Shown here piece after piece: positions 26,619-34,658 of a DNA stretch of 64,000 bases. The notes under the pieces are model-generated. The model searched no databases. It was not told where the DNA came from and saw only the letters and a list, made by a program, of their open reading frames with translations. Made by a program: the position numbers and the translations under genes. Origin of the DNA: Candidatus Marithrix sp. (lineage in GTDB: Bacteria > Pseudomonadota > Gammaproteobacteria > Beggiatoales > Beggiatoaceae). Numbering within the stretch: the first letter of the stretch is position 1; every line of letters begins with the position of its first letter. The stretch is from positions 243,946 through 307,945 of the forward strand of contig JADGDS010000003.1 in assembly GCA_016744775.1 (NCBI GenBank). Reading direction: 5' to 3'.

Positions 26619-27867
26619 TAAACAAGTTTTATATCAATTTCTATTTATATCTTTCTTACTTTATGGTCCCGTAATAGTATTATCAGGGATAAGAATAGAT
26701 TTTAGAATTAGTATTATATTTATCACATTTTTTATATTATATATTTATTTACTAAAAAAAGGAACTCTGCTTGTTAAACCCAAAAAGCTTATTGTTTCAA
26801 TTTATATCATTTTGGGATTAATCTTCATTTACATGCTTTTTATAGTAATACATTTAAATGACATGTATATGCTTAATCTGTCTATAAGATTAATAATATT
26901 TTTTACATTAACATTACTTATTATCAAATATTTTCAAGACAATAAAATATTTTTTAGATATTTTTTTGACTTTTTATTTTATGCTACTGCTTTAAATTCA
27001 TTAAGTATATTATTAATGGCATACTTTGAACCACTAAGAGATTTTATACAAAGTTATCAATTGCAAATATTATTACTACAAGTATCTGGGGAAATACGGA
27101 TGATGGCTTTAAATGGTTTAGCTGGTTCTACATTATCATTATATACATTTTTTGGATTTGTCGCTTATTTTTATACATATTCAAAACCAAGCTTGGTAAA
27201 AAATATTTCATTACTGATTATTTTAATATCATTTTTATATTCAGGGAGAACAGGACTTATATTCGCTATGTTGTATGTATTTATTAAAGTCTTTTTTTTG
27301 TTAAAAAAGAAAATAAATATTATAGTGTCCATATTAACTTATATGATATTATTGTTGATAACTTTATTGTTAGGTGACTTATTTATAAGTAATCTGGATT
27401 TGTTTCCAATAGAAGTAATTAATACTTTTAGATTTTTAAGTAGTATGTATACAACAGAAACAGGATTACCTATTACAATGGAAGAATTATTATTGAATAA
27501 TCTCTTTTTACCAAATGAAAATTTTTTATTTGGAAGCATAGGTTATTATGAACATAGTAATGGAGAACTACATTCAGATATTGGCTATATTAAAATGCTA
27601 TTTAGCATAGGTATTGTGGGACAATTACTATTTTCTATTTTATACTTATTTATCTTTGTATATGCATACTATTATAGAAAACATGAAAAAAGTTTTAACT
27701 ATAGTATTCTATTAATTATATTTATTTTTTTATTTCATCTGAAAGGATTATCATTAGGTGGTACATTATCAACCTTTATATTATTTTTATCTTTTTTTGT
27801 TTCTTATTATAGGATGAAATATATAAAAATTGACATTCAGTACCAAGTACCAAGTCACAAATTTTAA
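26605..27867 (+). CDS. Wzy-like O-antigen/polysaccharide polymerase
   Basis: The 420-residue protein has about eleven membrane segments and one large periplasmic loop (about residues 265-325; MEELLLNNLFLPNENFLFGS, then HSDIGYIKMLFSIGIVG). A SGRTGLIFAMLYVF segment is of the type seen in Wzy polymerases. It would join repeat units at the periplasmic face. Family sequence identity is always low, so the call rests on topology and position after flippase and glycosyltransferases. The gene is extremely AT-rich. Confidence 0.7.
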   Translation: MFKINKQVLYQFLFISFLLYGPVIVLSGIRIDFRISIIFITFFILYIYLLKKGTLLVKPKKLIVSIYIILGLIFIYMLFIVIHLNDMYMLNLSIRLIIFFTLTLLIIKYFQDNKIFFRYFFDFLFYATALNSLSILLMAYFEPLRDFIQSYQLQILLLQVSGEIRMMALNGLAGSTLSLYTFFGFVAYFYTYSKPSLVKNISLLIILISFLYSGRTGLIFAMLYVFIKVFFLLKKKINIIVSILTYMILLLITLLLGDLFISNLDLFPIEVINTFRFLSSMYTTETGLPITMEELLLNNLFLPNENFLFGSIGYYEHSNGELHSDIGYIKMLFSIGIVGQLLFSILYLFIFVYAYYYRKHEKSFNYSILLIIFIFLFHLKGLSLGGTLSTFILFLSFFVSYYRMKYIKIDIQYQVPSHKF

Positions 27868-27880
27868 TGTAAGTTAACAA

Positions 27881-28079
27881 ATGGAAGTCTATATAGAAAG
27901 CTTGAATATTATCGGAGCCGCTATCAAAGGCATTCAATGCGAAACGATGGACAAAAAAAACACAAGAGTTGAGTTGGATATGTTATTAAGTGAGGTTGAG
28001 AGTGGTTAATTCCGTTGTGGCAACAGGTGAAGGCTATGGAGATTGCTTTTGAGGTGGAAAAAATAAATGAGCGAAGTTA
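27881..28079 (+). pseudogene. Short frameshifted ORF of unknown family
   Basis: ATG 27881 opens 43 codons (MEVYIESLNIIGAAIKGIQC...). A second frame continues with LIPLWQQVKAMEIAFEVEKI and stops at 28079, inside the next gene's start. The two pieces could be one protein of about 65 residues broken by a single-base change. I do not recognise it. No ribosome-binding site is obvious. Confidence 0.3.
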
Positions 28080-29020
28080 ATCAATCAATTGATATTTCTA
28101 TTGTTGTTCCAGTTTATGGTTGTGCTGAGTGCTTGGAAGAATTACACAATAGGCTTGCAATAGTATTAAATTCTTTAATAAGCAACTATGAAATTATTTT
28201 AGTTGATGATGCCAGTCCTGATAATGCTTGGCAAAGAATATTGCAATTAACAAAAAATAATTTAGCAGTAAAAGGCATTCAATTATCAAAAAATTTTGGA
28301 CAACATAAAGCAATCACAGCAGGACTTGATTTTGCAACAGGTGAGTGGATTGTTGTAATGGATTGTGATCTACAAGACAAACCTGAAGAAATAACAAAAC
28401 TGTATAAAAAAGCAATAGAGGGATATGATATTGTTTTTGCTAGACGTTATGATAGAAAAGATGGTTATTTTAAAAAATTAGGATCAAAGCTATTTTATAA
28501 GTTCATGAGCTATATGACTGATACTAGATTAGATCCTGCTATCGCAAATTTTGGAATATATCATAAAAAAGTTATACATGCTGTTAAAGAAATGAGAGAA
28601 AATCTTCGTTATTTCCCTGTAATGGTTAAATGGGTTGGCTTCTCATCGACAACAATAGATGTAGTTCATTCTGAAAGACATTTAGGAAAGTCTTCATATT
28701 CGTTAAAAAAATTAATCAATCTTTCTATGGATGTGATGGTATCTTTTACAGATAAGCCTCTAAAATTAATGATTTCTTTTGGATTAGGAATATCTATATT
28801 ATCAGCATTGTATGCGTTATATATTCTAATCCGTGCAATTACTGGTAACATTCAAATTGAGGGGTGGGCAAGTGTAATGGTATCTATCTGGTTTATTAGT
28901 GGAATTATCATGACAATGATTGGTGTTGTTGGAATATACGTTGGAAAGTCATTTGATGAAGCTAAAAAAAGACCACAGTACGTTGTTTCGGAAACTGTGT
29001 GCGGAGTAATTAAGAACTGA
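28067..29020 (+). CDS. Glycosyltransferase family 2, dolichyl-phosphate-sugar synthase type
   Basis: The 317-residue protein has a GT-A fold: ISIVVPVYGCAECLEELHNR, ILVDDASPDNAW and the metal-binding DCDLQDKPEE near residue 104. HLGKSSYSLKKLINLSMDVM leads into two C-terminal membrane segments (about 230-300). This is the ArnC/GtrB/DPM1-like form, which loads a sugar onto undecaprenyl phosphate for a GT-C enzyme, and the membrane protein at 21188 could be its partner. The start codon follows AGGTGG at a short distance. The gene overlaps the next one by 1 bp. Confidence 0.85.
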   Translation: MSEVNQSIDISIVVPVYGCAECLEELHNRLAIVLNSLISNYEIILVDDASPDNAWQRILQLTKNNLAVKGIQLSKNFGQHKAITAGLDFATGEWIVVMDCDLQDKPEEITKLYKKAIEGYDIVFARRYDRKDGYFKKLGSKLFYKFMSYMTDTRLDPAIANFGIYHKKVIHAVKEMRENLRYFPVMVKWVGFSSTTIDVVHSERHLGKSSYSLKKLINLSMDVMVSFTDKPLKLMISFGLGISILSALYALYILIRAITGNIQIEGWASVMVSIWFISGIIMTMIGVVGIYVGKSFDEAKKRPQYVVSETVCGVIKN

Positions 29021-29718
29021 TGATTAAATATCTGGAATGGGAAAGTAAACACTTCAATGAAGAAATCTATCTATTGGTAGATTATGGAATTACAAACGAC
29101 CAGTTACGCGAGTATAAGGAAGAAAAAAAGATTGATTTGATTCAATGTAAGTGTGATGTGTCAAAAACAAACTTCATTAATTTACTTTGCTCCAATGGAT
29201 TTGAGTTAGCAAATATTTCTATAACTCTTTCAAAAGAAACTAATCAAATATCTAATATGAATGATAATATATTTGTTGCGACTAGAAAAGATATTACTTA
29301 TGTAAAGGAAATTGCTAAAAACTCATTTAAGTATTCACGTTTTTTTCATCCATTTTTTGATAAAGATAAAGTGTATGATCTTTATACTCAGTGGACGGAA
29401 AAATCAGTAACGGGTAGATTTGACGATATTTGTTTTATAGCAAAAGAAAAAAATGTTATTTTAGGTTTTGTAACACTTAGGTTTATTAATAAATGTCTTT
29501 GTAAGATTGGACTTATTGCTGTTCATAGTGATTATAGGAAAAAAGGAGTGGGAAAAAATTTATTAAATTATACTTTTAGTTATGCTAATAGTCATGGATA
29601 TACCACTGTGATAGTGGAAACACAATATGAGAATAGGGGTGCAGTCAATCTGTACAAAAAATTAGGGTTTTCGCTAGATTTGGTAGAAGCATGGATGTAT
29701 TTTTCTCCGTTGAGATAA
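29020..29718 (+). CDS. GNAT N-acetyltransferase, WecD-like
   Basis: The 232-residue protein begins IKYLEWESKHFNEEIYLL, like the N-terminal subdomain of WecD, the dTDP-4-amino-4,6-dideoxygalactose acetyltransferase. It ends with a GNAT core: FVTLRFINKCLCKIGLIAVH, the acetyl-CoA loop YRKKGVGKNLL near 170-180, then ENRGAVNLYKKLGF. With wecE at 30977 it would make dTDP-Fuc4NAc. The 1-bp overlap with the glycosyltransferase indicates coupling. The assignment to WecD is by layout and context. Confidence 0.7.
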   Translation: MIKYLEWESKHFNEEIYLLVDYGITNDQLREYKEEKKIDLIQCKCDVSKTNFINLLCSNGFELANISITLSKETNQISNMNDNIFVATRKDITYVKEIAKNSFKYSRFFHPFFDKDKVYDLYTQWTEKSVTGRFDDICFIAKEKNVILGFVTLRFINKCLCKIGLIAVHSDYRKKGVGKNLLNYTFSYANSHGYTTVIVETQYENRGAVNLYKKLGFSLDLVEAWMYFSPLR

Positions 29719-29765
29719 AAAGACCTAAATCTTGTTTAAAATACTTGTGTTTATTGGAGTAATTT

Positions 29766-30146
29766 ATGGGTTATTTTTACATTGCTTGCACAATCATCTT
29801 CACCGTCTATGGTCAACTCATCCTAAAATGGCGCATAGTCCAATATGGTGCTTTACCTGAATTGTTTTCAGACAAAATAGTTTTTCTATTTAAATTGCTT
29901 TTTGACCCTTTCATATTTTCAGGTTTTATTTCTGCTTTTGTGGCTTCCTTATTTTGGATGGCAGCTATGACCAAGTTTGAAGTGAGTTATGCTTACCCAA
30001 TAATTTTAGCTGGTTTGCTACTATTGACAACTTTATTAGGAATAATTTTATTAGGTGAGTCAATCCAAATTGATAAATTTGCAGGTATCTTATTGATTTT
30101 GTTAGGTGTTTTTATAATGTATTCAAATAGCACTAATATTTCATAG
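29766..30146 (+). CDS. Small EamA/SMR-like four-helix transporter
   Basis: The 126-residue protein has four membrane helices and the DMT-superfamily signature MTKFEVSYAYPIILAGLL, then LGIILLGESIQIDKFAGI. This is similar to ArnE/ArnF-type undecaprenyl-phosphate-sugar flippase subunits. It may flip the undecaprenyl-phosphate sugar made by the GT2 enzyme at 28067. No second subunit is seen, so it would act as a homodimer. Confidence 0.7.
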   Translation: MGYFYIACTIIFTVYGQLILKWRIVQYGALPELFSDKIVFLFKLLFDPFIFSGFISAFVASLFWMAAMTKFEVSYAYPIILAGLLLLTTLLGIILLGESIQIDKFAGILLILLGVFIMYSNSTNIS

Positions 30147-30155
30147 CATTCAGAT

Positions 30156-30974
30156 ATGACTATTCATAAAGACTTTAAAAACGAAGCTGGTATTTCTCTA
30201 TTCTCCCCAGAAATAACTGATGATCATGAAGACTATAATGTTGCAGGTTTGGACGTTCTTTATTCCGCTGAAGAAAAACATTTCTGGTTTATTGCTCGTA
30301 AGCAACGAATTATTAATAGTTTCAAAAAATATGTACAAAAACATGAATCTGTACTTGAAATTGGTGCTGGAACAGGAAATGTTTCTCGTGCCTTACAAAA
30401 AGCAGGTTATGATTTATCAGTGGGGGAAATGCACCTAAATGGACTTCGTTATGCCCAAAGTTACGGTATCAAAAATTGTTATCAATTTGACTTATTTGAT
30501 CCACCTTTTTCAGAACATTTTGATGTCATTGGCATGTTTGATGTGCTTGAACATTTACAAGAGGATGTTTTAGCCATGCAGTGCGTACAATCCATGCTAA
30601 AGCCAAATGGGCGCGTTGTACTAACTGTGCCGGCTCATCAATGGTTATGGAATCGTGACGATGCCATTGCCGCTCATAAGCGGAGATATACCTTAAAACA
30701 ATTAAAAATTGTCATGGAAAAAGCCGGATTTGAGATATTACATGGACGCTATTTTTTTGTATCTATTTTACCTTTGTTATTTTTACGAAGACTATTAAAT
30801 CCTGATAAGGGTAATAAAGTAACCGAAGAAGAACGTCATCAAGAAATTCATATTAACCCACTAATGAATCGTCTTTTATTAAAAATAACCCAACTAGAAA
30901 ATCGTTTTTTTTCTTGGATACCCAATTTAGCGGGTGGTAGCATTATTTTAGTGGCTAAAAAGTTGGAACAATAA
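30156..30974 (+). CDS. SAM-dependent class I methyltransferase
   Basis: Motif I is VLEIGAGTGNVSRALQKAGY. DVIGMFDVLEHLQEDVLAM and PNGRVVLTVPAHQWLWNRDD are typical of sugar-cluster methyltransferases. A hydrophobic stretch (YFFVSILPLLFLRRLL) near 205 may touch the membrane. It ends 2 bp before wecE. Codon use is again like the host part of the cluster (CGT, CGC). Confidence 0.8.
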   Translation: MTIHKDFKNEAGISLFSPEITDDHEDYNVAGLDVLYSAEEKHFWFIARKQRIINSFKKYVQKHESVLEIGAGTGNVSRALQKAGYDLSVGEMHLNGLRYAQSYGIKNCYQFDLFDPPFSEHFDVIGMFDVLEHLQEDVLAMQCVQSMLKPNGRVVLTVPAHQWLWNRDDAIAAHKRRYTLKQLKIVMEKAGFEILHGRYFFVSILPLLFLRRLLNPDKGNKVTEEERHQEIHINPLMNRLLLKITQLENRFFSWIPNLAGGSIILVAKKLEQ

Positions 30975-30976
30975 AA

Positions 30977-32104
30977 ATGATTACATTCAATAGTCCCTAT
31001 TGCGTAGGTACTGAAACAGAACTAATAGCCACGGCTTTTGCTAACAAATCTATTTCAGGAGATGGACCTTTTGGTAAAAAAGTACAAATTCAACTTGAAG
31101 AACAATTAGGCGTAGAGAAAGTATTGCTGACTACTTCTTGTACCCACGCCTTAGAAATGGCAGCTATTCTTCTGAACTTGCAGCCGGATGATGAAGTCAT
31201 TGTGCCATCATATACTTTTGTTTCCACCGCGTTAGCCTTTGTCATGCACGGAGCAAAACCCGTATTTGCAGACATTCGCCCTGATACCTTAAATATTGAC
31301 GAAAGCAAATTAGAGAGCTTAATCACAGCGCATACTCGTGCTATTGTGGTGGTTCACTATGCAGGTGTTGGCTGTGAAATGGATAGCATAATGGAAACTG
31401 TTAAGCGGCATGATTTAATGCTAATAGAAGACAATGCTCACGGATTATACGGAAAATACAAAGGAAAATACTTAGGAACATTTGGAACTTTAGCAACCCA
31501 AAGCTTCCATGAAACAAAAAATATAACATGTGGCGAAGGTGGTGCATTACTCATTAACGAACCATCCTATATAGAACGCGCTGAAATAATCCGTGAAAAA
31601 GGCACCAACCGTTCACGATTTTTTCGCGGAGAAGTAGATAAATACACATGGGTAGATAAAGGTTCTAGCTATGTTATATCCGATATTCTTGCTGCTTTTC
31701 TTCATGCTCAATTAAATGAAGCCGATAAAATACAAACAAAACGCAAGACGATTTGGAATTATTATTATAAACATTTAAAAGATTGGGCTATTGCAAAGGA
31801 TGTACGTCTCCCTATAATACCAAAACATTGCGAACAAGCTTACCACATGTTTTACCTATTAATGCCATCATTGGAAATACGTACAAAATTTATAAGCTAC
31901 CTAAAAGAAAATGAGATTGGGGCAGTATTTCACTATTTGCCACTGCATAAATCTGATATGGGACGTAAATTAGGTGGTGAACAATATGATTGTCCTGTGA
32001 CATCAAATGTAAGTGATAGGCTGGTACGGTTACCGTTTTTTAATGATATTAAAGAACAAGAGTTAGGCAAAGTTGTTGAGACTATCCAAAATTATAACTT
32101 ATAA
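30977..32104 (+). CDS. wecE: dTDP-4-amino-4,6-dideoxygalactose transaminase
   Basis: WecE moves an amino group from glutamate onto dTDP-4-keto-6-deoxyglucose. The sequence matches the family from its start (FNSPYCVGTETELI) through SCTHALEMAAILL and VIVPSYTFVSTALAFV. The PLP lysine is K181 in SFHETKNITCGEGG, the same number as in E. coli. Length 375 is normal. Together with the WecD-like gene it gives dTDP-Fuc4NAc. The enzymes for the dTDP-4-keto-6-deoxyglucose precursor (RmlA/RmlB) are not in the window. Confidence 0.93.
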   Translation: MITFNSPYCVGTETELIATAFANKSISGDGPFGKKVQIQLEEQLGVEKVLLTTSCTHALEMAAILLNLQPDDEVIVPSYTFVSTALAFVMHGAKPVFADIRPDTLNIDESKLESLITAHTRAIVVVHYAGVGCEMDSIMETVKRHDLMLIEDNAHGLYGKYKGKYLGTFGTLATQSFHETKNITCGEGGALLINEPSYIERAEIIREKGTNRSRFFRGEVDKYTWVDKGSSYVISDILAAFLHAQLNEADKIQTKRKTIWNYYYKHLKDWAIAKDVRLPIIPKHCEQAYHMFYLLMPSLEIRTKFISYLKENEIGAVFHYLPLHKSDMGRKLGGEQYDCPVTSNVSDRLVRLPFFNDIKEQELGKVVETIQNYNL

Positions 32105-32412
32105 TAAAATTGAAAACAATATATCGATATTATTTTAGATATATGAACAAACATAATAATTATTATGTTACTGATATCAAATAGTTCAGTTAAAAATAAG
32201 TAAGTTAGAAATAAAAAATAACGTAACTAAGTGATATGATAGTTAGAAAGCAGGTGTTTAACATCAGCATCTGTTAGATACTCTTGATTATAAGACATAA
32301 AATATCGAAATATCAATGTATGGTAAGGTAAATGAAAGATATTAATTTAGTTTAAAACTATCTAACGCATTGATATTATTATTTAATACACAATATATTT
32401 AAAATATAAACA
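32105..32412. other. 308-bp intergenic region with a 20-bp perfect palindrome
   Basis: No gene is seen. AACATAATAATTATTATGTT at 32150-32169 is a perfect 20-bp palindrome; it could be an operator or a weak terminator for wecE. The rest is very AT-rich and may hold a promoter for the gene at 32413, but I cannot choose one. Confidence 0.4.
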
Positions 32413-34545
32413 ATGAAACAAATCCTCCAAAACATGTCAACTGGCGAAACTCGCTTAGTTGACGTACCAGTTCCTAAAAATAATAAATCCAGTGTCTTAA
32501 TTCAGGCTACACAGAGTCTAATCTCAATTGGCACTGAGCGCATGTTAGTCGAATTCGGCAAAGCCAACATGCTTGATAAAGCCCGTCAACAGCCAGAAAA
32601 AGTCAAGATGGTATTGGAAAAAGTCAGTACCGATGGACTCATGGCAACTGTTGATGCTGTCAAAAGTAAACTAGATCAGCCTTTAGCCTTGGGATACTGC
32701 CATGTTGGGCAGATCATTGAAGTTGGACAAGATGTGTCTGAATTTAAGCAGGGTGATCGTGTTGTATCTAATGGTTCTCATGCTTCGGTTGTATCCGTTT
32801 CTCGTAATTTAACAGCGGCTATTCCTGATAGTGTGACTGATGAAGAGGCTGCTTTTACTGTATTGGCTTCTATTGGTTTGCAGGGTATCCGATTAGCTAA
32901 ACCAAGCTTGGGTGAAAGTTTTGTTGTAACCGGTTTAGGTTTGATTGGTCTCTTAACTGTTCAGTTGTTGCGTGCCCACGGATGTCGTGTTCTGGGTATT
33001 GATTTTGATGAGTCTAAATTGGAAATAGCGCGTCAGTTTGGCGCGGAGACTGTATCACTGAACAAAGGGCAAGATCCGGTAGAGGCTGGTATGGCTTTTT
33101 CCAGAGGTCGTGGAGTCGATGCTGTCATCATTACTGCATCAACCAAATCTTCTGACCCTGTTAGTCAAGCTGCTCGTATGAGTCGAAAACGTGGGCGTAT
33201 TGTACTGGTTGGCGTAACTGGACTTGAATTGGACCGCTCCGAATTTTATCAAAAAGAACTCAGTTTTCAGGTTTCTTGTTCCTATGGTCCGGGTCGTTAT
33301 GATAGTAATTATGAAAACAAGGGGCAGGATTATCCTTTAGGTTTTGTGCGTTGGACAGAACAACGTAATTTTGAAGCCATTTTAGATATGATGGCAGATG
33401 GTCGTCTAAATGTAAAACCATTGATTTCCCACCGTTTTAATTTTGATGATGCCGTTGAAGCTTATAAAACACTGAGTGATGATAAACAGGCTCTTGGAAT
33501 TATTCTTCAATATCCAGATGTACCGCAGGAATCCTTAATAGTTAAACAGGTAACATTGAAAAAAGATGTTAGCTTTAAGGCAGATCAACCAGTATGTGGT
33601 TTTATTGGTGCGGGTAATTATGCCTCTCGGATACTAATTCCTGCTTATGCCAAAGCTGGTGCCCAGTTACATACTATTGTTTCCAGTGGTGGTGTAAGTG
33701 CTACTCATCATGGCGAAAAAAATGGTTTTCACAAAGCGACTACTGATGTTGCTGAGGTGTTAGAGAATGATGAAATCAACACCGTAGCAGTGGTAACACA
33801 ACATAATACCCATGCCTCTTATGTGATTGATGCACTAAATCGTGGAAAAAATGTTTTTGTTGAAAAACCACTAGCACTTGATGATGAAGAATTGGATGCA
33901 ATTGAACAGGCTTACCATGAATCAGCTAATAGCAAATTAATGGTAGGTTTCAACCGACGCTTTGCACCCCAAATTGTAAAAATGAAAGCCTTATTGCAAT
34001 CAGTTAATCAGCCTAAATCATTCATTATGACTATGAACGCTGGGGCAATTCCCAAAGATACTTGGGTTCAAGATATTAAAATTGGTGGAGGGCGTATAAT
34101 TGGTGAAGCTTGCCATTATATAGATTTAATGTTGTATCTAGCTGGTGCCAAAATTGTTTCTATACAAGCACGACGAATGGGAAATCATCCAGCTGTTGAA
34201 GTAACAGAAGATAAGGCAGCGATTCTACTTGGTTTTGATGATGGTTCTTTTGGAACTATTCATTACCTTGCAAATGGTGGTAAAGCATTTCCAAAAGAGC
34301 GTATTGAAGTATTTGCTGGTGATGCTGTCTTGCAACTAGACAATTTCCGCAAACTACGTGGCTTTGGCTGGAAAAACTTTAAAAAAATGAACCTGATGCG
34401 TCAAGATAAAGGGCAAGCGGCTTGTGTAGTTGCATTTTTAGAAAGTATTCGTAGTGGCAAACCATCACCAATTAGTTTTGAGGAATTGATGGAAGTATCT
34501 CGATATACCATTGAAGCAGCGCGTCAATTGCGTTCTCAGAAATAG
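32413..34545 (+). CDS. Two-domain oxidoreductase: MDR dehydrogenase fused to Gfo/Idh/MocA (copy 2)
   Basis: Same length (710) and domain order as the protein at 11832. The MDR half has GYCHVGQIIEVGQDVSEFK, VTGLGLIGLLTVQLL and SYGPGRYDSNYENKG. The Gfo/Idh/MocA half starts near 395 (CGFIGAGNYASRILIP) and has VEKPLALDD near 482 and GRIIGEACHYIDLMLYL. Its codon use (CGT, GGT, CAG) is host-like, unlike copy 1, so the copies have different histories rather than being a recent tandem duplication. It precedes the second heparinase-like gene, repeating the module seen at 11.8-17.3 kb. Confidence 0.8.
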   Translation: MKQILQNMSTGETRLVDVPVPKNNKSSVLIQATQSLISIGTERMLVEFGKANMLDKARQQPEKVKMVLEKVSTDGLMATVDAVKSKLDQPLALGYCHVGQIIEVGQDVSEFKQGDRVVSNGSHASVVSVSRNLTAAIPDSVTDEEAAFTVLASIGLQGIRLAKPSLGESFVVTGLGLIGLLTVQLLRAHGCRVLGIDFDESKLEIARQFGAETVSLNKGQDPVEAGMAFSRGRGVDAVIITASTKSSDPVSQAARMSRKRGRIVLVGVTGLELDRSEFYQKELSFQVSCSYGPGRYDSNYENKGQDYPLGFVRWTEQRNFEAILDMMADGRLNVKPLISHRFNFDDAVEAYKTLSDDKQALGIILQYPDVPQESLIVKQVTLKKDVSFKADQPVCGFIGAGNYASRILIPAYAKAGAQLHTIVSSGGVSATHHGEKNGFHKATTDVAEVLENDEINTVAVVTQHNTHASYVIDALNRGKNVFVEKPLALDDEELDAIEQAYHESANSKLMVGFNRRFAPQIVKMKALLQSVNQPKSFIMTMNAGAIPKDTWVQDIKIGGGRIIGEACHYIDLMLYLAGAKIVSIQARRMGNHPAVEVTEDKAAILLGFDDGSFGTIHYLANGGKAFPKERIEVFAGDAVLQLDNFRKLRGFGWKNFKKMNLMRQDKGQAACVVAFLESIRSGKPSPISFEELMEVSRYTIEAARQLRSQK

Positions 34546-34554
34546 ATATTAAGT

Positions 34555-34645
34555 TGTCTGAATCATAATTTTCATAATTTAGGAATTGACTGAATTAAAA
34601 GACAATTATGAAAATTCTTAAATTCTGAAAATTCTGATTCAAACA
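34555..34645. repeat. Family B inverted repeat copy 2 (diverged)
   Basis: TGTCTGAATCA at the left end pairs with TCTGATTCAAACA at the right. Inner blocks TTTTCATAATTTAGG and CTTAAATTCTGAAAATT show the family pattern with many changes. It lies between the oxidoreductase and heparinase-like genes. Confidence 0.75.
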
Positions 34646-34658
34646 TTATAAGATATTT

